64,000 nucleotides of DNA from assembly GCF_040276065.1 (NCBI RefSeq), contig NZ_JBELOI010000014.1, forward strand, positions 30,237 to 94,236, read 5' to 3'. Below, piece by piece: positions 51,202 to 59,856 of the stretch. The position numbers and the translations under genes were made by a program. Position 1 is the first letter of the stretch; every line of letters starts with the position of its first letter. The notes under the pieces are model-generated. The model was not told the DNA's origin and searched no databases. It was given only the letters and a program-made list of their open reading frames with translations. The stretch is from Castellaniella sp040276065 (lineage in GTDB: Bacteria > Pseudomonadota > Gammaproteobacteria > Burkholderiales > Burkholderiaceae_B).

Positions 51202-52232
51202 GCGTAGAAGGCTGCGTCGGGCAGCTTGCCGCCGATCAGCCCGGGCTGGTCGGCGAGCAATTGCTCGAAGAAGAACTCGAGCTCGGGCCGCGCCTCGCGC
51301 GCGCTGGTGAGGTGGCGCACCGAGGCCTGCATGGCATCGGCCACGGCCTCGGGCGTGACCATCTCGATGTGGCGGGAGACCCGCTCGCCGCATTCGCGGG
51401 GGTTGGCCTCGCACCAGGTCTGCGAGCGGGCGTAGGCCTCGCGCACGGCATCGATCAGCGCCCGATCCTCGCGCGCCGCGCCCAGGGCGGCGATGCCCGC
51501 CTGCGGAATGCGCGCCGGGCGCGAGAGCACGCGGCCCCATTCCTGCGTCAGGCTGACGCTGCGGTAGAGGTCGGGGGCCACCGCCGACAGCGGGAAGGAA
51601 TGGGTCTTGCGCAGCGCCACCGAGACGGCCGGCTCGGCCAGCAGCGCGTGGTCCACCCGCCGCATCAGCAGCAACTGCATGGCGTCCATGGGGGTGGCGA
51701 CGTAGCGGATCTGGAAGTCGTGTTTGGGGTCCAGGCCCTGGTGCTTGGCCAGCAGGCTGAACAGGATGTCGGGCATGTCGGCGCGAAAGGGCAGGGCGAT
51801 CTCCATGCCCCGGAAGTCGGCCAGGGTGCGCATGTCGGGGCTGCGCGAGATCATCCACAGCACGCCCCACACCGACACGTTCAGCAGCGTCAGGGGGACG
51901 CCCCGGTTGTGGAGGTTGGCGCCGACGTTCGAGGGCACCGCCATGATGTCGACCGCGCCCTCGAGTGCCAGGGCTCGCAACTGGTCGGGGTTGGTCCAGA
52001 GACGGAACTCGATCTGTCGGGCCAAGGGTTCCAGCGCGCCGGATTCCATCATGTGGATCAAGGGGAAGGACACTGTGGCGGGGGGGCCGGACAGTATCAG
52101 GCGGGAGCGGCCCCCGGCCAGGGCGCGCGTGGGGGGCGCGCTCGCCAGGGCGAGCGCCGGCAACAGGCCCAGCAGCGCCCGGCGGCGCGGATGTGGCGCC
52201 TCCGGGGCAGCGGGGCGGGGCAAAGCGAACAT
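51198..52232 (-). CDS. NitT/TauT-type ABC substrate-binding protein
   Basis: A 344-residue type II periplasmic-binding protein of the NMT1/TauA group. A signal with PRRRALLGLLPALALA (possibly Tat) precedes the mature part, which begins near ALAGGRSRLILSGPPATVS. Phrases such as EGAVDIMAVPSNVGANLHNRG and RRVDHALLAEPAVSVAL define the family. The ligand is unknown. It heads the ABC-NnrS operon, with AAAGGAA as a spaced Shine-Dalgarno. Confidence 0.9.
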   Translation of the reverse strand: MFALPRPAAPEAPHPRRRALLGLLPALALASAPPTRALAGGRSRLILSGPPATVSFPLIHMMESGALEPLARQIEFRLWTNPDQLRALALEGAVDIMAVPSNVGANLHNRGVPLTLLNVSVWGVLWMISRSPDMRTLADFRGMEIALPFRADMPDILFSLLAKHQGLDPKHDFQIRYVATPMDAMQLLLMRRVDHALLAEPAVSVALRKTHSFPLSAVAPDLYRSVSLTQEWGRVLSRPARIPQAGIAALGAAREDRALIDAVREAYARSQTWCEANPRECGERVSRHIEMVTPEAVADAMQASVRHLTSAREARPELEFFFEQLLADQPGLIGGKLPDAAFYA

Positions 52233-52234
52233 AA

Positions 52235-52300
52235 TTGAGGATTCCTTTCGTTCTCAATATTATTTCGCCGATTCCTCTCAGGGCCAATGACTATTGTCAA
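52235..52300. promoter_or_regulatory. Possible FNR/DNR-type site and inverted repeat upstream of the NnrS operon
   Basis: On the minus strand TTGAC-AATA-GTCAT (52287-52300) resembles the FNR/DNR consensus TTGAT-N4-ATCAA at seven of ten positions, 55 bp upstream of the start. A second repeat, TTGAG (52235-52239) with CTCAA (52253-52257), lies next to the start codon. Control by an NO- or oxygen-sensing Crp/Fnr protein would suit an NnrS operon. Confidence 0.4.
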
Positions 52301-52344
52301 TGAATGGGGTCTGGAAGGGCGCGCCGGGCGTTGCGGGTGCGGAT

Positions 52345-53415
52345 TCAGCCTCTGGGCGCGGGCGCTGGCGCCGCCGGGCGGTTCATGTCGAGCGCCCAGT
52401 CCGCCAGGGGCAGGGGCGGGTTCTGGGTCCAGATGCGTCGCAGCACGATCGGCAGCACGTCCAGGCCGCGAGGGCTTGGCCAGCGCGTCGGCGTCACCGC
52501 CCGCCAGCGGCCCGAGGCGCCGCGCTCGGCGACGCGGAAGCGAAACGAGTACAGGCCCGGGGCCAGTCCCATGCGCAGGTCGGTCGCCACCAACTGGCCA
52601 TCGATTTCGTCGTAGCGCAGCCAGCCCCCGGTGAACCAGCGCAGGCCGTCCAGCGCGGGGATGTCCGCGGCGGCGCCGGCCAGATGGTCGTTCAGGGGTT
52701 CGCGCAGGGTTTCCGCCGGCCCCTGATCCAGCAGGCCGGCAATGGCTTCGATCGCGTCGCCGGCCTGCGTGCGGGCCACGACCCGCCACAGCAGGATGCT
52801 GAAGGGCTCGGGTGTCGAGAACATGGCCTGGACCGGGATGCCTGCCTGCTCGATCTGGGCGCGGACCCGGTGCTCGACGAGGGCTTTGGTGGCCACCGAG
52901 CCGCCCAGGTAGGCGGTGCTGAGTGCCAGCGCCCAGCAGGCGAGCCGCCGGTTCGAGGGCCGGGCGCCGGTCGCCAGGCCGGCGAGCGCGGCCGCCAGCA
53001 GCGGCAGGGTGTAGAACGGATCAATGATAAAGATGGTGGACCAGGCCGTGGGCGTGGGGCGCCAGGGCCAGAACAATTGCGTGCCGTAGCTCGTGAAGGC
53101 GTCCAGCAGCGGATGGGTGGCCAGGGTGAGCCATAGCGCGGCGAACAGCCAGGGGCCTGTGTAGGCCGCGTGTGGCCGCCAGCGGCGAAACAGCCAGGCC
53201 AGCAGCGCGGCCAGGGCCGTGAGCGTGAGCAGCGCGTGCGAAAAACCGCGATGGTGGATCATGGCCGAGAGTGGATCGGCGTGCCGGATGAGGACGTCCA
53301 GGTCCGGCAGCGTGGCCAGCGCCGCGCCTGCGGCGTAGGCTTTGCGGCCGTGCGCGCGCCCCAGCATGGCGCCGCAGAGGCTGGCGCCGAGTGCGGCCTG
53401 AGTGATGGAATCCAT
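52345..53415 (-). CDS. Membrane-bound metal-dependent hydrolase, DUF457/YdjM type
   Basis: A 356-residue inner-membrane protein of the YdjM/DUF457 family. The start MDSITQAALGASLCGAMLG and the conserved HHRGFSHALL, THPLLDAFTSYGTQLFWP and IIDPFYTLPLL carry the His/Asp metal ligands. After four or five helices the C-terminal third is soluble. The substrate is unknown in the family. It is divergent from the mscS-like gene. Confidence 0.88.
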   Translation of the reverse strand: MDSITQAALGASLCGAMLGRAHGRKAYAAGAALATLPDLDVLIRHADPLSAMIHHRGFSHALLTLTALAALLAWLFRRWRPHAAYTGPWLFAALWLTLATHPLLDAFTSYGTQLFWPWRPTPTAWSTIFIIDPFYTLPLLAAALAGLATGARPSNRRLACWALALSTAYLGGSVATKALVEHRVRAQIEQAGIPVQAMFSTPEPFSILLWRVVARTQAGDAIEAIAGLLDQGPAETLREPLNDHLAGAAADIPALDGLRWFTGGWLRYDEIDGQLVATDLRMGLAPGLYSFRFRVAERGASGRWRAVTPTRWPSPRGLDVLPIVLRRIWTQNPPLPLADWALDMNRPAAPAPAPRG

Positions 53416-53479
53416 GGTGCGTGGTCTCGATGGGCCCGGAAGGTCGGGTGACGGGGTTCTTTATAGCGCAAGCGGTCTC

Positions 53480-53508
53480 TTGGGCGGCGCCGCGCTTGTC
53501 GGTACACT
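53480..53508 (+). promoter_or_regulatory. Candidate sigma-70 promoter of the MscS gene
   Basis: TTGGGC at 53480-53485 and TACACT at 53503-53508 are separated by 17 bases. They lie about 40 bp upstream of the proposed TTG start. This is a plausible but moderate match. Confidence 0.35.
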
Positions 53509-53547
53509 GTTTCCTTGGGCCGGGCTTCAGTCGAATGGAGGAAGGAT

Positions 53548-54708
53548 TTGAACGATACACCACTCATCCAGGACCTCGTGTCCGCCTACCGTGAATGGCA
53601 TACCGCGATCCTGGTCTTCGGCGTCGTCTTGTGCGCGCTGCTGGCGGGGCTGATCGTCCGCGCGGTCGTCGAGCGCCTGGCGCGCCGCGTCGACGAGGTG
53701 CGCCACGTCTGGGCGCACGGACTGCTGACCAGCGCCAGCGCGCCGGCGCAGTCCCTGGTGTGGATCGTGGGCCTGGCCTCGGCCGTCCATGTCCTGCTCG
53801 AGACCCGCGAGGGCGCCGGGGATTCGGTCCTGGCGCAGGTCCTGGGGCCGGCGCGCGACGTGGCGATCATCGGCGCGGTCATGTGGTTCTTGCTGCGCGT
53901 CGCCGCGCGCGTGCAGGACAACATGGTGGCGCGGGCACGCCATAGAGGCCAGGAACTGGATCCCATGGCCACGGATGCGGTGGGCAAGCTCGCGCGCGCC
54001 TCGATCGTCATCACGGCTATTTTGATGATGATGCAGACCCTGGGTTTTTCCATTGCCGGTTTGTTGGCCTTCGGGGGCGTGGGCGGCATCGCCATCGGTT
54101 TCGCGGCGCAGAGCCTGGTGGCCAACCTGCTGGGCGGGTTGACGATTTTTGCCAGCCGCCCGTTCAAGGTCGGCGAATACATCATCATCCCCGGCACGGA
54201 CCTGATGGGGGGCGTCGAGCACATCGGCTGGCGCGCCACGCGCTTGATCGGCTTCGACTGCAAACCCTTCTACGTGCCCAACGCCATGTTCAACACCCAG
54301 CCGGTCATCAACCATACGCGCATGACCAGCCGGCGCATCATGGAGGACATCCATATCCGCTACGCCGACATCGACGCGGTGCCCGGGATCGTCGCCGACG
54401 TGCGGGCAATGCTGGGGACACACCCCGGCGTCAAGCACGATTTCTTCGCCTTCAACTTCAACAGTTGCGGCACCTTTTCCCTGAAACTGTTTTTGTATGC
54501 TTTCACGGTCGACACCGACTACAACGCGTACCTGAATGTCCAGGAGGACGTGCTGCTCAAGATCGCGGCCATCATCCGCGGCCACGGCGCCGAGCTGACC
54601 GGCCCGGCCTCGACGGTGGATGTGCCTCAGTGGCGGGCCCACGCGCAGGATCCGGATCCGTCCGGGCCGATGGGACGCCTGGCGCCGCCTCCGCCGTTAT
54701 CCGCCTAG
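53548..54708 (+). CDS. MscS-family mechanosensitive channel
   Basis: A 386-residue small-conductance mechanosensitive channel homologue. About four membrane helices precede the pore helix, which is visible as GGVGGIAIGFAAQSLVANLL, then the beta domain PFKVGEYIIIPGT and the alpha-beta C-terminal part. GGAGGAAGG sits directly before a TTG at 53548, which I take as the start (LNDTPLIQD, read with Met); an earlier TTG at 53515 lacks such a site. It releases solutes on osmotic downshock. Confidence 0.9.
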   Translation: MNDTPLIQDLVSAYREWHTAILVFGVVLCALLAGLIVRAVVERLARRVDEVRHVWAHGLLTSASAPAQSLVWIVGLASAVHVLLETREGAGDSVLAQVLGPARDVAIIGAVMWFLLRVAARVQDNMVARARHRGQELDPMATDAVGKLARASIVITAILMMMQTLGFSIAGLLAFGGVGGIAIGFAAQSLVANLLGGLTIFASRPFKVGEYIIIPGTDLMGGVEHIGWRATRLIGFDCKPFYVPNAMFNTQPVINHTRMTSRRIMEDIHIRYADIDAVPGIVADVRAMLGTHPGVKHDFFAFNFNSCGTFSLKLFLYAFTVDTDYNAYLNVQEDVLLKIAAIIRGHGAELTGPASTVDVPQWRAHAQDPDPSGPMGRLAPPPPLSA

Positions 54709-54711
54709 GAT

Positions 54712-54739
54712 CTTGAAATCCACCGAGGCGCCCCCATAT
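54712..54739 (+). promoter_or_regulatory. Sigma-32 (RpoH) heat-shock promoter of htpG
   Basis: CTTGAAA at 54712-54718 and CCCATAT at 54733-54739 are separated by 14 bases, a near-perfect RpoH promoter (CTTGAAA-N11-16-CCCATnT). It lies 79 bp before the htpG start and directly after the mscS stop. Confidence 0.8.
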
Positions 54740-54818
54740 CCTGGCCCGAACCGCCCGTGCGCCCGGCGTGCCCGGGGCGGGCACGACCACCGATGACTTT
54801 TTGAGAACGACGAGCACC

Positions 54819-56723
54819 ATGAGCCAAACCGAGACGACGACGCCCGAGACCCTGGGCTTCCAGGCCGAAGTCAAGCAGTTGCTGCACCTGATGATCCATT
54901 CCTTGTATAGCAACAAGGAAATCTTCCTGCGCGAGCTCGTATCCAACGCATCCGATGCCTGCGACAAGCTGCGCTTCGAGGCCATCGACCGGCCCGACCT
55001 GCTAGAGGGCGACGCCGACCTGCGCATCCGCGTGGAATTCGACAAGGAGGCCCGCAGCATCACTATTTCCGATAACGGCGTAGGGCTGTCGCGCGACGAG
55101 GCCGTCGCCAACCTGGGCACCATCGCCCGTTCCGGCACGCGCGAGTTCTTTTCCCAACTGACCGGCGACAAGCAAAAGGATGCCCAGCTCATCGGCCAAT
55201 TCGGCGTGGGCTTTTACTCGGCCTTCATCATCGCGGAAAAAGTATCCGTGCGCAGCCGCCGTGCCGGCGTGCCCGCCGCTGAGGGCGTGCTGTGGGAGTC
55301 CGACGGCCAGGGCGAATTTTCGGTGTCCGTGGTGGACAAGGCTGATCGCGGCACCGCGGTGACCCTGATCCTGCGCGCCGACGAGGACGAGTTCCTGTCG
55401 GGATGGAAGCTGCGCGAGATTCTGCGCCGCTATTCCGACCATATTTCCCTGCCCATCCAGATGCGCAAGGAGGAATGGGACGCCGAGAAGTCCGAGCAGG
55501 TCGTCCAGGATGAATGGGAAACCGTCAATCAGGCCAACGCCCTGTGGACCCGGGCCAAGGCCGACATCACCGACGAGCAGTACCGCGAGTTCTACAAGCA
55601 TGTGGCCCATGATTTCGAGGACCCGCTTGCTTGGACCCACAACCGCGTCGAGGGTCGCAGCGAGTACACGCAGTTGCTCTACGTCCCCAAGCGCGCGCCC
55701 TTCGACCTGTGGGACCGTGACGCCCGCCGGGGCGTCAAGCTCTACGTCAAGCGCGTCTTCATCATGGACGACGCCGAGCAGCTCCTGCCGGCTTATCTGC
55801 GCTTTGTGCGCGGCGTGGTCGATTCGGCCGACCTGCCGCTGAACGTCTCGCGCGAGATCCTCCAGGAAAGCCGCGACGTGCGCGCCATCCGCGATGGCTC
55901 GGCCAAGCGCGTCCTGGGCTTGCTCGAGGACCTGGCCAAGGACAAGCCCGAGGAGTATGCCGAGTTCTGGACCCAGTTCGGCCAGGTCCTCAAGGAAGGC
56001 GCGGGCGAGGATCCGGCCAATCAAGATCGCATCGCCGGCCTACTGCGCTTTGCCTCCACCCAGTCCGACAGCCCGGTCCAGACCGTGTCCCTGGCGGACT
56101 ATGTCGGCCGCATGAAGGAAGGCCAGGACAAGATTTATTACCTGAGCGCCGATTCCCACGCCGCCGCCGCGCACAGCCCGCACCTGGAGGTGTTCCGCCG
56201 CAAGGGCCTGGAGGTCCTGCTGCTGTCCGATCGCGTGGACGAGTGGATGTTGTCCTATCTGCGCGAGTTCGACGGCAAGGCCCTGGCCTCGGTCGCCAAA
56301 GGCGGGCTGGACCTGGACGCGTTGGCCGACGAGGATGAAAAAAAGCAGCAGGCCGAGGCCGCCGAGGCCTTCAAGCCGACCATCGAGCGCCTGAAGGCCG
56401 CGCTGGGCGAGCGTGTGAAGGACGTTCGCGCCACCGCCCGCCTGGTGGATTCGCCGGCCTGCGTGGTGGTCGACGAGAACGAGCTCAGCCCCCACCTGCT
56501 GCGCATGCTCAAGGCTGCCGGCCAGGACGCCCCGGAGGTCAAGCCGATCCTCGAGGTCAATCCGGGGCACGCCCTGGTCAAGCGTATCGAGGCACAGCCC
56601 GACGGGTCTTTTGGCGACTGGGCCGAATTGCTGCTGGATCAGGCCATGCTGGCCGAGGGCGCGGCCTTGAAGGATCCGGCCGCGTTCGTCAAACGGGTGA
56701 ATGCGCTGCTCCTGGGGGCGTGA
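54819..56723 (+). CDS. htpG: Molecular chaperone HtpG (Hsp90)
   Basis: A 634-residue bacterial Hsp90. The N-terminal ATPase domain shows LFLRELVSN-type NKEIFLRELVSNASDACDKL, the ATP-lid segment SDNGVGLSRDEAVANLGTIA and GQFGVGFYSAF. Middle-domain phrases include ADLPLNVSREILQESRDVRA. The length is as expected. The ATG at 54819 gives MSQTETTTPETLGFQAEVKQ, the usual start. Expression is likely heat-inducible from the sigma-32 promoter upstream. Confidence 0.97.
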   Translation: MSQTETTTPETLGFQAEVKQLLHLMIHSLYSNKEIFLRELVSNASDACDKLRFEAIDRPDLLEGDADLRIRVEFDKEARSITISDNGVGLSRDEAVANLGTIARSGTREFFSQLTGDKQKDAQLIGQFGVGFYSAFIIAEKVSVRSRRAGVPAAEGVLWESDGQGEFSVSVVDKADRGTAVTLILRADEDEFLSGWKLREILRRYSDHISLPIQMRKEEWDAEKSEQVVQDEWETVNQANALWTRAKADITDEQYREFYKHVAHDFEDPLAWTHNRVEGRSEYTQLLYVPKRAPFDLWDRDARRGVKLYVKRVFIMDDAEQLLPAYLRFVRGVVDSADLPLNVSREILQESRDVRAIRDGSAKRVLGLLEDLAKDKPEEYAEFWTQFGQVLKEGAGEDPANQDRIAGLLRFASTQSDSPVQTVSLADYVGRMKEGQDKIYYLSADSHAAAAHSPHLEVFRRKGLEVLLLSDRVDEWMLSYLREFDGKALASVAKGGLDLDALADEDEKKQQAEAAEAFKPTIERLKAALGERVKDVRATARLVDSPACVVVDENELSPHLLRMLKAAGQDAPEVKPILEVNPGHALVKRIEAQPDGSFGDWAELLLDQAMLAEGAALKDPAAFVKRVNALLLGA

Positions 56724-56730
56724 CGGGACC

Positions 56731-56880
56731 GTGAGGGGCCGTTTGATCACCGGCCTCGGCGCCGACCTGGCGAAGCCTTGCGCCCAGCAGACGATGACGA
56801 TCCGCCACGTCCCGGTCCGGCTCGACGCCAGGCCGGATCTCTATGCGGCTTGGAAGGGCCGGCAGCGGCCTGTGGCCTGA
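56731..56880 (+). other. Short open frame of uncertain status
   Basis: A GTG at 56731 opens 49 codons (VRGRLITGLGADLAKPCAQQ and onwards), ending in TGA five bases before the MFS start. No ribosome-binding site or family is recognised. It could be a leader peptide, a gene remnant or chance. Confidence 0.2.
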
Positions 56881-56884
56881 GCGG

Positions 56885-58096
56885 ATGGTGAGCGTGGAGT
56901 CGAAGTTTGCACGGGCCGCCCTGATTGCCACCGTGGCGCTCATCGGGCTTAATCTGCGGCCGTTCATCACCAGCATTGGGCCGCTGGCGGCCAACATCCA
57001 GGACGGTACGGCGCTGGGCCTGCAGGGCATGGCCCTGCTGACGTTGATTCCCATGCTGCTGATGGGCTGCGTGGCGTTCGCCGGTCCGGCCTTGCAGAGC
57101 ATGGTCGGTGCGCGCCGGTCGATGATCGGCGCCTTGCTGGTGATCTGCGCCGGCATTGCTTTGCGCCTGCTGGCGTCGAGCGGGTGGCGCATGGTCGCCA
57201 CGGCCGCGCTCATCGGTCTGGGGGTGGCGATCGTCCAGGCCGTTTTTCCAGGGATCGTGAAACGTGAATTCCCGCGTCAGGTGGGGCCCATGATGGGCTT
57301 GTATTCCGCCACGCTGATGGGCGGTGGCGCCTTGGGTGCCGTGGTGTCGCCGATGATCGCTCAAGTGACCGGCAACTGGGCGATGGGGCTGGCGTGCTTT
57401 GCGCTGCCCGCTCTGGCGGCCGTCATCCTCGCGGGCGTCTTTCTGCCGGATGATGCCGGCGCGCGCCCGAAGGGCGGCATCACGCGCATCCTGTTGTCGA
57501 GGCCCCGGACCTGGCTGCTGATGAGCTGCTTCGGTCTCCTGAATGGTGGCTATGCCTCAGTCGTGGCCTGGCTGGCGCCTGCTTATCAGGAGCATGGTTG
57601 GGACGCCGCCGCCAGCGGGAGCCTGCTGGCCATCCTGTCCATCAGCCAGGCCGTGACGGCCCTGACGCTGCCCATCCTCGCCGGAAAACCGCCCGACCGA
57701 CGGCTGTGGCTGTGGCTGACGCTGGCCCTGCAGGCAGTCGGCTTTGTGGGCCTGGCATTCATGCCCACCCTGTCGCCCTTCGCGCTGGTGGTCATTCTGG
57801 GCGCCGGCCTGGGGGGGTGTTTTGCCTTGATCATGATCGTGGCCCTGGAGCACCTGCCCGATCCGGCGCAGGCGGGGGCGCTGTCAGCACTGATGCAGGG
57901 CGGCGGTTTTATCCTGGCCGCCGTTCCGGCGTGGCTCGTCGCCGCGCTGCATGACGCCACGGGCGGCTATGCCGCCGGGTGGCTTTGGCATCTGGCCTGC
58001 GTCACGATCGTCGCTGGTCTGGTGTTCCGGTTTTCGCCTGCGGGTTACGCCCGGGTGATGCCATCGGTCGCGGGCCCTGGCCCGTTGTACGCTTGA
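56885..58096 (+). CDS. MFS transporter, CynX/NimT family
   Basis: A 403-residue major facilitator with 12 helices, of the cyanate/2-nitroimidazole transporter-like family. The opening ALIATVALIGLNLRPFITSI with the Asn-Leu-Arg-Pro motif is diagnostic. No cyanase gene is nearby, so the substrate is open. The ATG at 56885 gives a short cytoplasmic N terminus; the frame could begin at 56843. Its last 95 bases overlap the convergent ampD gene. Confidence 0.9.
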   Translation: MVSVESKFARAALIATVALIGLNLRPFITSIGPLAANIQDGTALGLQGMALLTLIPMLLMGCVAFAGPALQSMVGARRSMIGALLVICAGIALRLLASSGWRMVATAALIGLGVAIVQAVFPGIVKREFPRQVGPMMGLYSATLMGGGALGAVVSPMIAQVTGNWAMGLACFALPALAAVILAGVFLPDDAGARPKGGITRILLSRPRTWLLMSCFGLLNGGYASVVAWLAPAYQEHGWDAAASGSLLAILSISQAVTALTLPILAGKPPDRRLWLWLTLALQAVGFVGLAFMPTLSPFALVVILGAGLGGCFALIMIVALEHLPDPAQAGALSALMQGGGFILAAVPAWLVAALHDATGGYAAGWLWHLACVTIVAGLVFRFSPAGYARVMPSVAGPGPLYA

Positions 58097-58670
58097 ATCG
58101 ATCCCAGTCGAAGGAAGGGCCGGGATCTGTTTTCCGCCCGGGCGCAATATGCTCGTGCCCCTGTACCGCGCGAATTGGATGCCGTGCGCGGATCGCCATC
58201 GCCAGCGCGTCCAACTGCTCGTACTGCGCGTCCGTATACGCCAACGTATCTGTTCCCTCCAACTCAATGCCGACGGAAAAGTCGTTGCAGCGTTCGCGGC
58301 CTTCGAAACTCGATACGCCCGCGTGCCAGGCCCGCAGCATCGTTGGCACGAATTGGATGATGGTCCCGTCGCGTCGGATGAGGAAGTGGGCGGAAACCCG
58401 CAAGTCGCGGATGTTCTCGAACCATGGGTGGGCCGTGAAATCCAGGCGGTTCTGAAAGAAATCGATGACAGCGTCGCCCCCGAACACCCCAGGCGGCAGG
58501 CTGATGTTGTGGATCACCAGCAGATAGGGGTCCTCGTCGCCAGGGCGTGCGTCGTGGTTGGGGGATGGGCGGCGCAGGATGCCGGCCGCGGGGGCGAGCC
58601 AACCGGAGTCCTCGATATTCAGCCCTGCTCTGGTACCCGTGGCCCCGGCATGTCGGCCCGGCAAGCTCAT
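58002..58670 (-). CDS. ampD: 1,6-anhydro-N-acetylmuramyl-L-alanine amidase AmpD
   Basis: A 222-residue AmpD, a cytoplasmic zinc amidase in cell-wall recycling. Zinc ligands are visible: His in LLVIHNISLPPG, His in GHEHIAPGRKTDPGPSF and the Asp in that same motif; AWHAGVSSFEGR and CNDFSVGIELEGTD are hallmarks. The C terminus has about 30 extra, low-complexity residues that overlap the convergent MFS gene. The start overlaps the upstream gene stop as ATGA. Confidence 0.93.
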   Translation of the reverse strand: MSLPGRHAGATGTRAGLNIEDSGWLAPAAGILRRPSPNHDARPGDEDPYLLVIHNISLPPGVFGGDAVIDFFQNRLDFTAHPWFENIRDLRVSAHFLIRRDGTIIQFVPTMLRAWHAGVSSFEGRERCNDFSVGIELEGTDTLAYTDAQYEQLDALAMAIRARHPIRAVQGHEHIAPGRKTDPGPSFDWDRFKRTTGQGPRPMASPGRNPQAKTGTPDQRRS

Positions 58671-58918
58671 TTTTTCAAGCCCAGGCGCGCATGCTCGGCA
58701 CTGCACCAGGTCTTGCCCTGGCTCATGAACGCCTCGGAGCGCGGCAGGTAGATCTGGCAGTGCTCGCAGCGCACCATGGAGTGGGCGTCGCGGGCGCCGG
58801 CGCCGCCGCTGGGGCGCGGTGGTGGTGCCACGCGTTCGCGCGCATTGCGGTGCGCGATCAGGCGCGCCGCCAGCATGACGCCAAGGATGATGATGGCCCA
58901 GAGCAGGAACTTAGCCAA
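58667..58918 (-). CDS. PP0621-family small Cys-rich membrane-anchored protein (TTG start)
   Basis: An 83-residue protein with one N-terminal helix (FLLWAIIILGVMLAARLI) followed by a cytoplasmic zinc-ribbon-like motif, MVRCEHCQIYLPRSEAF with TWCSAEHARLG. This matches the PP0621 family, which is commonly found between ampD and CcsA-like genes. A TTG at 58918 is the likely start, as the longer frame runs back into the upstream gene. The function is unknown. Confidence 0.8.
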   Translation of the reverse strand: MAKFLLWAIIILGVMLAARLIAHRNARERVAPPPRPSGGAGARDAHSMVRCEHCQIYLPRSEAFMSQGKTWCSAEHARLGLKK

Positions 58919-59762
58919 GTGTGCCTCGCTGGAGGATGACGTCGAGCACGAAGCGGCTGCCGGTGTAGGACAGCAGCAGGAAAGCGAACCCGGCCAAGGT
59001 CCAGCGCAGCGCCGTGCGCCCCCGCCAGCCCTTGAGGTGGCGTCCGGCCAGCAGGACACCGAAGGTCAACCAGGACAGCAGGGTGAACACGGTCTTGTGG
59101 TCCATCGGCAGCGCGCGCCCGTCCAGGCGCAGCGACACCTCGATGCCGGTGATTACCGTGAGCGTCAGCACCGCGAAGCCGATCCAGATCAGCCGGAACA
59201 GGAGTTGCTCGAGCACCAGCAGCGGCGGCATGGATTCCAGGGCGCGGGTGAGGATGTCGCGCCGCTCCGCCGCCTCGATCGGGCGGTGCAACTGGCGGTC
59301 GAGCGCGGTCATCAGCATGGCATGCAGGGCGGCCACGGTGATCAGGCCGTAAGCCGTCATGGCGATCAGCAAGTGCGTGCGCAGCCACTCATTATTGGCG
59401 TGCGGCACCAGGTGACCCTGCGGAAAGGCCGCGGCCAGCAGGCAGGCGAGGGCGGCGGCGGGCAGGAGCAGCAACAGGATGCTGTCGATGCGCAGCAGGA
59501 AATTCTCGATCCAGAAGACGATCATGCCCAGCCAGACGGCGGTGGACAGGGCCAGCGCCCAGCCCAGATGCAGGCCTTGAGGTACGATGGTGGCCAGGGC
59601 AAGGCCCATGCCGTGCAGCACGATGGCGCCCAGCACGCACAGGCGGCCAATCGCCTGGCTCGGCTGGCCGCAGCGGCCGCGCGCGAGCGGCTGCCAGCGG
59701 GCGACCGCCAGCACGCTGTAGGCCAGCGCGGCGAGCAAGTGAAATACAATGCTTGCAGACAT
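58911..59762 (-). CDS. CcsA-like cytochrome c assembly membrane protein (YpjD/CorE type)
   Basis: A 283-residue protein with eight helices, related to CcsA/CcmC haem-handling proteins. The family motifs include LALATIVPQGLHLGWALALS, His-containing LVPHANNEWLRTHLLIAMTAYG and LPMDHKTVFTLLSWLTFGVLL. AAGGGGA precedes the ATG at 59762. It overlaps the next gene by eight bases and is divergent from ffh, an arrangement common in proteobacteria. Confidence 0.88.
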   Translation of the reverse strand: MSASIVFHLLAALAYSVLAVARWQPLARGRCGQPSQAIGRLCVLGAIVLHGMGLALATIVPQGLHLGWALALSTAVWLGMIVFWIENFLLRIDSILLLLLPAAALACLLAAAFPQGHLVPHANNEWLRTHLLIAMTAYGLITVAALHAMLMTALDRQLHRPIEAAERRDILTRALESMPPLLVLEQLLFRLIWIGFAVLTLTVITGIEVSLRLDGRALPMDHKTVFTLLSWLTFGVLLAGRHLKGWRGRTALRWTLAGFAFLLLSYTGSRFVLDVILQRGTLG

Positions 59763-59856
59763 AATCCCCTTGGGAGTCCGGCGAGCGGCGCGCGCTCCAA
59801 AAGCGTCTATTTTATGCGTTGCCCGGCCGATCAACCAGTTTCAGCGAATCCACATC

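Noticed and set aside
51202..52287. Upstream extension of the permease frame to 633 codons
   Set aside because: The extra part lies in another frame over the binding-protein gene and is Arg/Pro/Gly-rich; the TTGA overlap gives a better start.
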